A program made the translations under genes and the position numbers. 40,594 bases of DNA from Gammaproteobacteria bacterium. GTDB taxonomy: Bacteria; Pseudomonadota; Gammaproteobacteria; Poriferisulfidales; Poriferisulfidaceae. The stretch is taken from NCBI GenBank assembly GCA_028819565.1, contig JAPPLD010000010.1, positions 1-40,594 of the forward strand, written 5' to 3'. Positions 7,717 to 15,992 of the stretch are shown piece by piece (position 1 is the first letter of the stretch; every line of letters begins with the position of its first letter). A model generated the notes under the pieces. The model made no database searches. It was not told the origin of the DNA and worked only from the letters and a program-made list of their open reading frames with translations.

Positions 7717-8604
7717 ATGAGAACAACGAATAGAGTCAGCGCCTCTACTCTAAAAATCCTAGTCTATACGGCATTTTTTATTGGCTCTTCAACTCCCGCC
7801 CTCGCATTGCAGGAAGGTATCTATATCGGGATTTCTGCCGCGGCGGAAGAGCTGGACGTGTCGGTTTTCAAAACCATCGACAACACGCCCGATGGAAATA
7901 TGACCCTGTCGCAGGGCAAAATCTTCACGGAACGGGATTCCGACACCAAGACGGCGAGCGGGTTCGGGTTTGTGCTTGGATACCAGTGTCCTCTCCACTA
8001 CGGAAGCCTGTACTGGAGCGGCGAAATCAATCTGACCTACCACGGCGGGAAAGCGCGCGGAAGACTGGAAGGAACCGAGGATGTTGAAGCGCGAAAAACC
8101 CACAACGACGAGACCGACCCGGACCTGCCGGCTTTTTCGGTCGGCCCGCAGACCGGCGAGAACTGGCCGGAACGCTGGACTTTCGAGAAAGATTACAGCT
8201 ATGGCGTGACGCTCAGGCTGGGCGGGCGGCCGGAATTCCTGACCTCCGCGCTCGGCCCGGACGCCGGACTCTATGTTCTGGCTGGCGTGCGCCGGGTTGA
8301 GGCCGAGTACGTCAACACCGGAACCGGTTGTTTCGAGGTACCCCCGGCACTCTGCACAAGCGAAGAAGGCTTCAAAACGGATACCGTCCGCACCGACAGG
8401 GACTACACCGCCTGGACCCTGGGAATGGGAGTACATGCGGCGCTCGCGGAGCAGATCGGCCTGCAGATCGAAACCTACTACATGGATTACGATTCGGAAT
8501 CCTTGGTACAACTGGACGGGACAGAGAACTTGCGCGTGCGGGCCGTGCACGAGCCGGATGCCGAGGAGATCGGTCTCAGGATGAGACTGTTACGGTATTT
8601 CTAA
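7717..8604 (+). CDS. Predicted outer-membrane beta-barrel protein, paralogue A
   Basis: Not assignable to a named family. It is 295 residues from ATG 7717, placed by the strong GGAGGAG at 7704-7710 and by an N-terminal signal peptide (hydrophobic stretch about 13-25, cleavage likely after PALA-L). The mature part begins GIYIGISAAAEELDV, then alternates polar and hydrophobic residues with many aromatic/glycine strand ends. The last residue is Phe in LLRYF, as expected for a barrel inserted by the BAM machine. Shared blocks with the next gene include YHGGKARGRL, NWP-x-x-WTFEK, YG-TLRLGG-P-FLTS and DYTAWT. Strand-like repeats suggest an 8-stranded OmpA/Opa-type barrel. Two cysteines in one extracellular-loop candidate (GCFEVPPALC) may form a disulfide. 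Function unknown. Confidence 0.7.
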   Translation: MRTTNRVSASTLKILVYTAFFIGSSTPALALQEGIYIGISAAAEELDVSVFKTIDNTPDGNMTLSQGKIFTERDSDTKTASGFGFVLGYQCPLHYGSLYWSGEINLTYHGGKARGRLEGTEDVEARKTHNDETDPDLPAFSVGPQTGENWPERWTFEKDYSYGVTLRLGGRPEFLTSALGPDAGLYVLAGVRRVEAEYVNTGTGCFEVPPALCTSEEGFKTDTVRTDRDYTAWTLGMGVHAALAEQIGLQIETYYMDYDSESLVQLDGTENLRVRAVHEPDAEEIGLRMRLLRYF

Positions 8605-8611
8605 TCAGCAC

Positions 8612-9472
8612 ATGAAAGAATCCAAACGCTGGAGGGTTTTGGCAGTTCCGGCCCTCGCGGCAGCATTGGTAGGCGCTCCCGGCTTTTCTCCCGCCATGGA
8701 AGAAGGGTTCTACATGGGGCTTTCCGCCTCTGCAGAAAATTTGGACGCCACCCCTTCCCGAATTACGGACAACACGCATCCCATGAACGCGACCACCTCC
8801 CGTGGTCGGACTTTTTCTACCCGGGACTCCGATACCCAAACGATCAGCGGATTCGGTGTCCTAGCCGGCTACACCTTCCGCCCAAGCAATCGGGAACTGT
8901 ATCTGAGCGCTGAAATCGACCTGGTCTATCACGGTGGCAAGGCGCGGGGAAGACTAGCGTGGATCAAGGATTCCGTGCTCCGGGCAGGCGCGAACAACGT
9001 GCCCGACTGGCCGCAATCCGGCGAAGGCTGGCCGGACAACTGGACGTTCGAGAAAAACCGTAGTTACGGCCTAACCCTGAGGCTGGGCGGGCAACCGGAT
9101 TTCCTGACCTCCATGCTAGGGCCGGACTCCGGGCTTTACGCCTTGGCCGGCATCCGTCGCATTGAGGCGGAGTACTCTCTTTCCTACGAAGGCTGCCCCA
9201 CAACCGAAGGCTGTCCCGGCGGGAGAGAAGACGAGTCTTATGTCCAAGGGTCCGACCGGACCGACACGGACTATACCGCCTGGACTGCGGGACTCGGGCT
9301 ACACACCCCGGTCGGGGACCGGCTCGGGATGCAGGTCGAAATGTACTACACCAACTATGAGGAAGAGGACTTGCTGCTTCTAGACGACAACGGTCCGCCT
9401 CACATTCGAGTCGTGCATTCGCCGGATGCTGACGGAATCGGCTTGCGATTGCGGCTGCTGCGGCATTTCTGA
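8612..9472 (+). CDS. Predicted outer-membrane beta-barrel protein, paralogue B
   Basis: A tandem paralogue of the preceding gene, starting 7 nt after it: 286 residues, a signal peptide ending near FSPA-M, and a terminal Phe (LLRHF). It keeps the blocks YHGGKARGRL, NWTFEKNRSYG, TLRLGGQPDFLTS, GLYALAGIRRIEAEY and DYTAWTAGLG, and it likewise has two cysteines in the same loop (GCPTTEGCPGG). Divergence is concentrated in the predicted loops, while the strand segments stay similar, which fits an old duplication followed by surface variation. The close spacing points to co-transcription. Role unknown; no neighbouring transporter or adhesin explains it. Confidence 0.7.
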   Translation: MKESKRWRVLAVPALAAALVGAPGFSPAMEEGFYMGLSASAENLDATPSRITDNTHPMNATTSRGRTFSTRDSDTQTISGFGVLAGYTFRPSNRELYLSAEIDLVYHGGKARGRLAWIKDSVLRAGANNVPDWPQSGEGWPDNWTFEKNRSYGLTLRLGGQPDFLTSMLGPDSGLYALAGIRRIEAEYSLSYEGCPTTEGCPGGREDESYVQGSDRTDTDYTAWTAGLGLHTPVGDRLGMQVEMYYTNYEEEDLLLLDDNGPPHIRVVHSPDADGIGLRLRLLRHF

Positions 9473-9495
9473 CTTACCGAGACCGCTTACAGAAC

Positions 9496-10266
9496 GTGTC
9501 CTTCTCGGCGTTCCGGGGTTTCCTTCTGCAGCAGTGCAAGACTTCCCTCTGCATCATTCTTGCCACCAGCCTACATATCCCGATCGTCTCGGCCGAAGCC
9601 TGGCGCGGCCTGGTCGTCGAGCCGGAAGATCGTTGCTCGCCCTACCGGAGCAACGACTATTCCTATCCACAGTCGGTCGAGCCTAAAATCGTCGTTGAAC
9701 TCGGGAAAATCTACAGCCCTTACACCGGGCAGTGTTTCGGCAGCATTCGACAAACCGACATTGAACATATCGTGGCTCGCTCCGAGGCGCATGACAGCGG
9801 GCTGTGCCGCGCAGATATTGCCACCCGAAAAAGATTCAGTTCCGACCTTCTTAACCTGACACTGGCAAGCCCCACGCTCAATCGGCAACAGAAACGCGCC
9901 TACGATGCGGCTGAATGGATGCCCAAGATCAATCGTTGCTGGTTCGCCAATCGCGTGCTTCAAGCGCGCCTCAAGTACGGGTTGAGCATCGATCGGCGCG
10001 AGGCTGAAGCCCTGGAGCGGATCCTTTCCGCCTGCACGACGGTCGAAATCGAGAAATCGGACTGCGTTGCCGTGTCCGACCTCCCGGCTTCCCGTCCCGC
10101 AGCCTCTTCAGGGGAAGCGGAGGCCTTGCGCCTTTGGGACGACAACCGGAACGGAAGAATTACCTGTCGCGAGGCGCGCCGCCACGGCATTGCGCCCGTG
10201 CCGCGTGGGCATCCCGCCTATCCGTTCATGCACGATGGTGACGGCGACGGCGTGGTCTGTGAATAA
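9496..10266 (+). CDS. Secreted HNH-type (DUF1524-like) endonuclease with Excalibur domain
   Basis: A 256-residue exported protein. An N-terminal hydrophobic stretch (about residues 15-32, cleavage near VSA-EAW) suggests Sec export. The central domain matches the extracellular HNH nucleases of the DUF1524/GmrSD-C type. It has the metal/catalytic motif DIEHIVARSEAHDSGLC, then SSDLLNLTLASPTLNRQQK, DAAEWMP, and a C-terminal helix with GLSIDRREAEALERIL ending in Cys. Residues about 210-256 form an Excalibur-type calcium-binding module, ending DGDGDGVVCE with paired cysteines. The likely role is degradation of extracellular DNA in the periplasm or outside the cell. The start is GTG 9496 without a convincing ribosome-binding site, so the exact N-terminus is uncertain. 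It follows the two barrel genes on the same strand. Confidence 0.75.
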   Translation: MSFSAFRGFLLQQCKTSLCIILATSLHIPIVSAEAWRGLVVEPEDRCSPYRSNDYSYPQSVEPKIVVELGKIYSPYTGQCFGSIRQTDIEHIVARSEAHDSGLCRADIATRKRFSSDLLNLTLASPTLNRQQKRAYDAAEWMPKINRCWFANRVLQARLKYGLSIDRREAEALERILSACTTVEIEKSDCVAVSDLPASRPAASSGEAEALRLWDDNRNGRITCREARRHGIAPVPRGHPAYPFMHDGDGDGVVCE

Positions 10267-10287
10267 CGAACTGAGGGCGGGGCGGGA

Positions 10288-10563
10288 TCAACGGTAAAAC
10301 TCCACGTAGAAACGAACCTTACCGAGCGCCTTGACTTCGTGCGCAATCTCTGGTTCTACAATCCCGGGTGTCTGCGGTGAAAGTTCCTCGTCCCGGGCCT
10401 CGGGCTCCAGGATACGGTAACGCAACCGGCCTTCCAAGACGACGATTTTGCCCCAGATCCCCGCACTGGTCCGGTGCTCTTTCTTGAGGTTCTTCGGTAT
10501 CGAGTCTTCTGTAAATTCGGGGGATCGAGCGAAACTTGAAACTTCTGCAGGCAGGGTTTTCAT
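10288..10563 (-). CDS. DUF1971 domain protein (TehB N-terminal-like small cupin)
   Basis: A 91-residue protein matching the DUF1971 domain, which also occurs at the N-terminus of some TehB tellurite-resistance proteins. Typical elements are the start MKTLP, the segment AGIWGKIVVLEGRLRYRILEP, PGIVEPEIAHEV and the terminal VRFYVEFYR. The fold is expected to be a small beta-barrel/cupin; the function is not established. The ATG at 10563 is supported by GAGGAG about 7 nt upstream on the minus strand. It lies convergent to the nuclease gene (21 nt between the stops) and divergent from yggX. Confidence 0.8.
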   Translation of the reverse strand: MKTLPAEVSSFARSPEFTEDSIPKNLKKEHRTSAGIWGKIVVLEGRLRYRILEPEARDEELSPQTPGIVEPEIAHEVKALGKVRFYVEFYR

Positions 10564-10716
10564 GGCAATAACTCCTCATTTTGCTTCTGTTTCAGGCCAC
10601 CAGTGAACATTGCGGGCCGGATGCGAGCGCTCCTATCACGTGCGTCCTGGGGCGACAGTCTGTGCAGTAGCATAGCCGGTCGAAATCCTGCACGCAATCG
10701 TTGCCGCCCTCGCATT

Positions 10717-10722
10717 TATAAT
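10717..10722 (+). promoter_or_regulatory. Possible -10 element for yggX
   Basis: A TATAAT at 10717-10722 lies 37 nt before the yggX start codon. No good -35 is visible at the expected distance. The rest of 10564-10759 shows no gene. Confidence 0.4.
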
Positions 10723-10759
10723 TACGGGCTCCATCAACCTACTTCCAATTAATCCGACA

Positions 10760-11032
10760 ATGCCCCGAATGGTTCAATGCGTGAAACTCGGTCGCGAAGC
10801 CGAAGGTCTGGAGCGGATGCCCTACCCGGGATCGCTCGGGCAGCGCATCTTCGACGAAGTCTCGGCCGAGGCCTGGAGCGGCTGGCTGCGCCACCAGACC
10901 ATGCTGATCAACGAATACCGACTGACCCCGGTCGACCCCAAGGCGCGAAAATTCCTTGAGGAAGAGATGGAAAAGTATTTCTTCGGAGAAGGCTCTGAAA
11001 AACCGAAGGAATTCGTCGAACCGGAAAGTTAA
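10760..11032 (+). CDS. yggX: Probable Fe(2+)-trafficking protein YggX
   Basis: A 90-residue protein with the family's N-terminal pattern [13 protein letters not shown], here [19 protein letters not shown], then [19 protein letters not shown] and the W-x2[11 protein letters not shown] block. YggX protects iron-sulfur proteins from oxidative damage and may shuttle ferrous iron; the conserved cysteine is at residue 7. It is functionally linked to MutY (itself an iron-sulfur enzyme) in many gammaproteobacteria, where the two genes are adjacent. Here they are separated by the accessory block at 7640-10563. Confidence 0.93.
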   Translation: MPRMVQCVKLGREAEGLERMPYPGSLGQRIFDEVSAEAWSGWLRHQTMLINEYRLTPVDPKARKFLEEEMEKYFFGEGSEKPKEFVEPES

Positions 11033-11063
11033 CCCGGCAGTTTGGTCACAGCGCCCCACGCCG

Positions 11064-11097
11064 TTGTAATCAAACTGAAACATAACGCCGAAATAAT
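11064..11097 (+). promoter_or_regulatory. Pho box and -10 element upstream of pstC
   Basis: Two 7-nt PhoB half-sites, TTGTAAT (11064-11070) and CTGAAAC (11075-11081), are separated by CAAA, matching the CTGTCAT-N4-CTGTCAT pattern. The -10-like AATAAT (11092-11097) lies 10 nt after the box, the spacing seen where PhoB replaces the -35 contact. It precedes pstCAB, the classic PhoB target. Confidence 0.65.
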
Positions 11098-11127
11098 GTC
11101 TCTTCCGTAGAGGCCCGGCGTTCCTAG

Positions 11128-12507
11128 GTGTCCCCACTCGTTCTGATCTTCTTACTGCTGGCATTGTCGTCGGCAGCTTATTTCTTCAGCCAGCGCCGCA
11201 TGCTGCGGCAGACCCGGAACGCCAACGTCGCGCGTCTTAATTCCCTTCCCGAACACTTTGGAACGCTGGGCGCCATCTGGGCCGGCGCACCCGCCCTGCT
11301 GGTGTACTTCGTATGGTTGATTTTCGAGGGCGACATCCTCATGGCCCAAGTGCTGGCAATGCTGCCGGATCCCGAATCCATGGCGGCGACTCGCGAGCTG
11401 CTGATCGGCGACATCCGTAACGCCATCAACAATCCCATGAGCTACCAGATGGCCAGTGAAGAGGTCCGCATGGCGGCGGACCGCTACCATGAACTGTCGC
11501 AGACTGCCACGCTCGCGCTGACCGCCACCTGCCTATCGGTCTTCGCCATCTGTTCCGCGTTGGTCTTGAAATTCCTGACTCCCCGAGTTCGAGCCAGAGT
11601 CCGAGTCGAGAAGATTATCCGTGGGTTCCTGCTGCTGTGCTCGACGCTGGCCATCTTCACCACCGTCGGCATCGTGCTTTCGGTCCTGTTCGAGGCCAGC
11701 CGGTTCTTCCAGGCCGTCTCGGTGACCGAGTTCCTGTTCGGCCTCGAATGGAGCCCTCAGATGGCCATCCGCGAGGACCAGGTCGGCTCCAGCGGTGCCT
11801 TCGGTGCCGTGCCACTGTTCGCCGGTACCCTGCTCATCTCGTTCATCGCGATGCTGGTAGCTGCCCCGATCGGCTTGATGTCGGCAATCTACCTGTCGGA
11901 ATACGCCCCAGCCAAGGTCCGTACCGCGGTCAAGCCGATGCTGGAAATCCTGGCAGGCGTGCCGACCGTGGTGTACGGCTTCTTCGCCGCTATCACGGTC
12001 GGCCCTGCCCTGCGTGGGTTCGGCCAGTCCGTTGGATTGGATGTCGCCTCCGAAAGCGCCTTGGCGGCTGGCTTCGTGATGGGGGTGATGATCATTCCTT
12101 TCGTCTCATCCATCTCCGACGACGTAATCACGGCCGTACCGCAGGCGATGCGCGACGGCTCGCTCGGAATGGGGGCCACCAATTCCGAGACTATGCGCCG
12201 GGTCATTCTTCCCGCCGCTCTCCCCGGCATCATCGGCGGTCTCCTGCTGGCCATCTCGCGCGCCATTGGTGAGACCATGATCGTCGTGATGGCGGCCGGC
12301 CTGTCCGCCAATCTGACGGCCAACCCGCTGGAGGCTGTGACCACGGTCACCGTGCAGATTGTTACCTTGCTGGTTGGTGACCAAGAATTCGACAGTCCCA
12401 AGACGCTGGCCGCATTCGCCTTGGGTCTGGCCCTGTTCTTCATCACCCTGGTGCTCAACTTCATTGCCCTGTATGTGGTGCGCAAATACCGGGAGCAATA
12501 CGAATGA
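11128..12507 (+). CDS. pstC: Phosphate ABC transporter permease PstC
   Basis: Inner-membrane permease subunit of the high-affinity phosphate importer. It is 459 residues, longer than the E. coli protein (319) because of extra N-terminal membrane segments and a soluble stretch around 69-125. The C-terminal half carries the standard binding-protein-dependent transport fold. It has PIGLMSAIYLSEYA and LAGVPTVVYGFFA, then the EAA coupling loop DGSLGMGATNSETMRRVILPAALPGI (about 335-360). The start is a GTG at 11128 that follows a Pho box. Its stop overlaps the pstA start by 4 nt. No pstS lies upstream, so the periplasmic binding protein must be encoded elsewhere. Confidence 0.93.
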   Translation: MSPLVLIFLLLALSSAAYFFSQRRMLRQTRNANVARLNSLPEHFGTLGAIWAGAPALLVYFVWLIFEGDILMAQVLAMLPDPESMAATRELLIGDIRNAINNPMSYQMASEEVRMAADRYHELSQTATLALTATCLSVFAICSALVLKFLTPRVRARVRVEKIIRGFLLLCSTLAIFTTVGIVLSVLFEASRFFQAVSVTEFLFGLEWSPQMAIREDQVGSSGAFGAVPLFAGTLLISFIAMLVAAPIGLMSAIYLSEYAPAKVRTAVKPMLEILAGVPTVVYGFFAAITVGPALRGFGQSVGLDVASESALAAGFVMGVMIIPFVSSISDDVITAVPQAMRDGSLGMGATNSETMRRVILPAALPGIIGGLLLAISRAIGETMIVVMAAGLSANLTANPLEAVTTVTVQIVTLLVGDQEFDSPKTLAAFALGLALFFITLVLNFIALYVVRKYREQYE

Positions 12508-13778
12508 ATCCCACCAAGCAGATTGTTTCCGGGTTGGCCCGGCGGCAGCGGGCCGAGAAGCGGTTCCGGCTCTACGGCCTTATCGCTGTCGTCCTCGGCA
12601 TGGCTTTCCTACTGCTGCTGTTCGGCAGCATCGTCACCAACGGCTATAAGGCATTCACCCAGACCTATATCGAGCTGCCCATTTACTTCGATCCCGCAGT
12701 GATTGATCCAAGTGGCGAACGCAATCACCAAACCCTGTTTTCGGCCGACTACTGGAAGCTGGTCAAAACCGCCGTGTATCAGAAGTTTCCCCAAGTCAAC
12801 GGGCGGAAGGAACGCCGCGAGCTGACCCGGATGATCAGTGAAGGATCTGCGTATGAACTGCGCGATCAGGTTCTGGAGAATCCCCGACTGATTGGAACCA
12901 CGCAACACGTCTGGCTGGCGGCCGACGATGATATCGACATGCTGATGAAAGGCTATATCGATCGGAATTTGCCGGAAGACGAACGGCGCCTGAACGACCG
13001 AATCATCGGCTATGTGGACAGCATGCGCGAGGCCGATGCCATTGAGCGGCGGTTCAATACCACGTTCTTCGCCGCCGGGGATTCCCGGGAACCGGAACAG
13101 GCCGGCATTCTCGGCGCGTTGATGGGATCCTTCCTCACCTTGATCGTCACCTTGCTGCTGTCGTTTCCGATTGGCGTGGCCGCCGCAGTGTACCTGGAAG
13201 AATTCGCGCCCCGAAATCACTTCATCGACCTGATCGAGATCAACATCAACAACCTGGCCGCCGTACCCTCGATCATCTTCGGCCTGCTTGGGCTCGCCAT
13301 TTTCATCAACTGGTTCGGAATGCCTCGTTCCACACCTGTCGTTGGCGGACTGGTTCTGGGGCTGATGACGTTGCCGACCATCATCATCGCCTCACGTGTC
13401 TCCATCCAGTCGGTCCCTCCTTCCATCAAGGAAGCCGCGCTTGGCGTCGGTGCCTCGCGCATGCAGGCGATGTTCCACCACGTACTGCCCATCGCCACGC
13501 CCGGCATGTTGACTGGCACCATCATCGGTATGGCGCGGGCACTTGGCGAGACAGCCCCGTTGCTGATGATCGGCATGGTGGCTTTCATCGTCGATCCCCC
13601 CGGGGGGTTCACGGAACCAGCCACTGCTCTGCCAGTGCAGATCTTCCTGTGGTCGGATAGTCCAGAGCGAGGTTTTACCGAGCGTACCTCCGCCGCAATC
13701 CTGGTACTGCTTGCGTTCCTGATCGCCATGAACGCCGCCGCTGTCTATCTGCGTGAGAAGGTCACCAAGCGGTTCTGA
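12504..13778 (+). CDS. pstA: Phosphate ABC transporter permease PstA
   Basis: Second permease subunit, 424 residues against 296 in E. coli. After the first membrane helix (about 24-46) there is a large soluble insert to about residue 205, rich in charged residues, that resembles the DUF3333-type N-terminal extension of long PstA proteins. The transport core then follows with IGVAAAVYLEEFAPRN, NNLAAVPSIIFGLLGLA, and the EAA loop EAALGVGASRMQAMFHHVLP. ARALGETAPLLMIGM follows and is strongly PstA-like. It is translationally coupled to pstC through an ATGA-type overlap. Confidence 0.93.
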   Translation: MNPTKQIVSGLARRQRAEKRFRLYGLIAVVLGMAFLLLLFGSIVTNGYKAFTQTYIELPIYFDPAVIDPSGERNHQTLFSADYWKLVKTAVYQKFPQVNGRKERRELTRMISEGSAYELRDQVLENPRLIGTTQHVWLAADDDIDMLMKGYIDRNLPEDERRLNDRIIGYVDSMREADAIERRFNTTFFAAGDSREPEQAGILGALMGSFLTLIVTLLLSFPIGVAAAVYLEEFAPRNHFIDLIEININNLAAVPSIIFGLLGLAIFINWFGMPRSTPVVGGLVLGLMTLPTIIIASRVSIQSVPPSIKEAALGVGASRMQAMFHHVLPIATPGMLTGTIIGMARALGETAPLLMIGMVAFIVDPPGGFTEPATALPVQIFLWSDSPERGFTERTSAAILVLLAFLIAMNAAAVYLREKVTKRF

Positions 13779-13812
13779 GGAGCCCGATTAATCACCGGCA
13801 CCCACTATAATC

Positions 13813-14679
13813 ATGAACACCACTGAAACCTTGGCTATTCCGATTCCGGAACAACTCGACCCCCCTGCCGTAACCGGCAAAGTGGATCTTGATCTGACTA
13901 CGGTCGGGGATTTTACCGTCCCGGACCCGCGGATGAAAATCCGCGATGTCAACGTGTTCTACGGTCAGAAACAGGCCATCTATGACGTCAACCTCGACAT
14001 TGGGTCGAATGCCGTCGTGGCCATGATCGGCCCGTCCGGTTGCGGAAAAACCACCTTGCTGCGCTGCCTCAACCGGATGAACGACACGATCGACGGTTGC
14101 CGGGTCGAAGGCCAGGTCGAGATGGACGGCAAGAACGTCTACGGCCGCAAGATGGACCCGGTCCTGCTGCGTGCCCGGGTCGGCATGGTCTTCCAGAAGC
14201 CCAACCCGTTCCCGAAATCGATCTTCGATAATGTCGCCTACGGCCCCCGCATCCACGGACTGGTGCGCGACCGCACCGATCTGGAGGAAGTTGTCCACAC
14301 TTCGCTGGAGCGGGCGGGCTTGCTTGATGAAGTCAAGGATCGGCTGGATCAGCCCGGCACCGGATTGTCCGGCGGCCAGCAGCAGCGCCTGTGCATCGCG
14401 CGCGCCATCGCGGTCAGCCCCGAGGTGATCCTGATGGATGAGCCATGCTCGGCACTGGATCCGATTGCCACTGCGCGGATTGAGGAACTGATCGGCGAGT
14501 TGCGCAAGAATTTCTCCATCGCCATCGTCACTCACTCTATGCAGCAGGCCGCGCGCGTCTCCCAGCGCACCGCCTACTTCCATCTGGGCTATCTGGTTGA
14601 GGTGGGATCCACCAAGGATATCTTCACCACGCCGAAGCACCAGTTGACCGAGGAGTACATCACGGGCCGTTTCGGCTGA
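13813..14679 (+). CDS. pstB: Phosphate ABC transporter ATP-binding protein PstB
   Basis: ATPase subunit of the Pst importer, 288 residues. Walker A is GPSGCGKTT, the Q-loop region has [12 protein letters not shown] (a PstB hallmark), the signature is LSGGQQQRL, and Walker B is [13 protein letters not shown], followed by the switch histidine in IVTHSM. Residues 1-40 form an N-terminal extension before [11 protein letters not shown], where shorter homologues begin, so an internal ATG near 13933 is an alternative start. No ribosome-binding site precedes 13813. It is last in pstCAB; phoU, which often follows, is absent and the convergent phoR stop is 6 nt away. Confidence 0.95.
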   Translation: MNTTETLAIPIPEQLDPPAVTGKVDLDLTTVGDFTVPDPRMKIRDVNVFYGQKQAIYDVNLDIGSNAVVAMIGPSGCGKTTLLRCLNRMNDTIDGCRVEGQVEMDGKNVYGRKMDPVLLRARVGMVFQKPNPFPKSIFDNVAYGPRIHGLVRDRTDLEEVVHTSLERAGLLDEVKDRLDQPGTGLSGGQQQRLCIARAIAVSPEVILMDEPCSALDPIATARIEELIGELRKNFSIAIVTHSMQQAARVSQRTAYFHLGYLVEVGSTKDIFTTPKHQLTEEYITGRFG

Positions 14680-14685
14680 TTCCGG

Positions 14686-15984
14686 TTAGCGTCCGCCGCG
14701 ATCCTCCGTCGGAATCGGGAACACGCAGGTGAAGGTGCTGCCTTTGCCCCATTCGCTGTCAATCTGCAGTCGCGCATCATGGCGTTGCAGGATGTGCTTC
14801 ACGATCGCAAGCCCGAGCCCCGTCCCCCCGGTGTTGCGCGACCGGGCCTTGTCCACCCGGTAGAAGCGCTCGGTCAACCGGGCGATCTGGTCTTTCTTGA
14901 TTCCGACCCCCTGATCAGTGACCGACAGCCGGACCCGGTCGTTCTTGCGTTGCCAGCCGATCTTCACTACGCCCCCGTCCGGCGAATAACGCAGCGCGTT
15001 GCTGACCAGGTTGAACAACGCGCTGTGCAGTTCTTCCGGTCGCCCTCGGATCGTCACCCCAGTCTCGCCTTCCACTTCGATCGTGTGCTGGGCATCCGAG
15101 GTCAGGGCTTGGGCTTCGCGCCGGACCTCGTCCGTCAGGCGAGCCAGGTTCACGTCATGCAGGTCATAATCGCTCAGTTCGCTGGCCTCCAGCCGCGACA
15201 GTTCCAGCAGGTCTTCCACCAAGCGGTGCATGCGCTGGCACTGGCGTGACATTTCACGAATGATCGACCGCTCCGGGGGTTTGTCTGCATGGTCTTCGAT
15301 GGTCTCCAGATAGCCAGTGACCACGGTCAGGGGGCTTTTGATCTCGTGCGACACGTTGGCCACGAATTCCTGGCGCAACCGGTTCAGGCGGATGTCCTGG
15401 GTCAGATCGCGAAAGGTGATTAGCCGGTCGTGTTTCCCGAACTTCGAAACCTGCACGCTCACCGGGTGCGAGGTGCCCGCGAATGTCTCCAGATCCAAGG
15501 GCAGGGCGAAATCCCCCTCCTGCAGGTACTGCACCAGTTCCGGAATCCGCACGACATGGATCAGCGAGCGGCCCTGATCGTCCGGCTGCAGATCCAGCAA
15601 GGACACGGCCGTGTCGTTGAACCATTCAATCCGCAATTCCGAATCGACTGCTACGGCAGCGTCCGGCAAGGCGATCGACAGAACCTCGAATTTCCTCTGC
15701 AAGCGTTTTAGCTCCTGCTTGACTTGAACCGCCTGATGCCGGCGGTCCGATAAATCCGCGACCCATTTATGCCAAAACGGCGAGAGATTATGCGGGATCG
15801 GTGCCTGTGGAAGGCGTTCCCATTTCCGGACCTGGCGCAACTGCCGCACATGCCACAGGATAAAGAAAAGCAGCCCCAAACCGAATCCCAGGCCCGGCAC
15901 TGAAAAAAAAGAGCCCATGACCATGCCGACCACCGCCAGCGCCAACAGGCGCGCGACCTCCGTGGAAAGCGCGGGATCCTTCAC
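14686..15984 (-). CDS. phoR: Phosphate regulon sensor histidine kinase PhoR
   Basis: Inner-membrane sensor kinase, 432 residues from a GTG at 15984, eight nucleotides after the phoB stop. Longer readings overlap phoB and are not protein-like. Two N-terminal membrane helices (about 13-45) have almost no periplasmic loop, as in E. coli PhoR, which senses phosphate through PstSCAB/PhoU rather than directly. A PAS domain covers about 95-190. The H-box FVANVSHEIKSPLTVV carries phospho-acceptor His213. The ATPase domain has LFNLVSNALRYSP (N box), DQGVGI (G1) and TGGTGLGLAI (G2). It phosphorylates PhoB when phosphate is scarce. Confidence 0.95.
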   Translation of the reverse strand: MKDPALSTEVARLLALAVVGMVMGSFFSVPGLGFGLGLLFFILWHVRQLRQVRKWERLPQAPIPHNLSPFWHKWVADLSDRRHQAVQVKQELKRLQRKFEVLSIALPDAAVAVDSELRIEWFNDTAVSLLDLQPDDQGRSLIHVVRIPELVQYLQEGDFALPLDLETFAGTSHPVSVQVSKFGKHDRLITFRDLTQDIRLNRLRQEFVANVSHEIKSPLTVVTGYLETIEDHADKPPERSIIREMSRQCQRMHRLVEDLLELSRLEASELSDYDLHDVNLARLTDEVRREAQALTSDAQHTIEVEGETGVTIRGRPEELHSALFNLVSNALRYSPDGGVVKIGWQRKNDRVRLSVTDQGVGIKKDQIARLTERFYRVDKARSRNTGGTGLGLAIVKHILQRHDARLQIDSEWGKGSTFTCVFPIPTEDRGGR

Positions 15985-15992
15985 CCGAGTCG

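Noticed and set aside
13806-13811. TATAAT immediately before the pstB start codon, as a pstB promoter
   Set aside because: Transcription would start inside the coding region (ATG at 13813), and there is no -35; probably chance.
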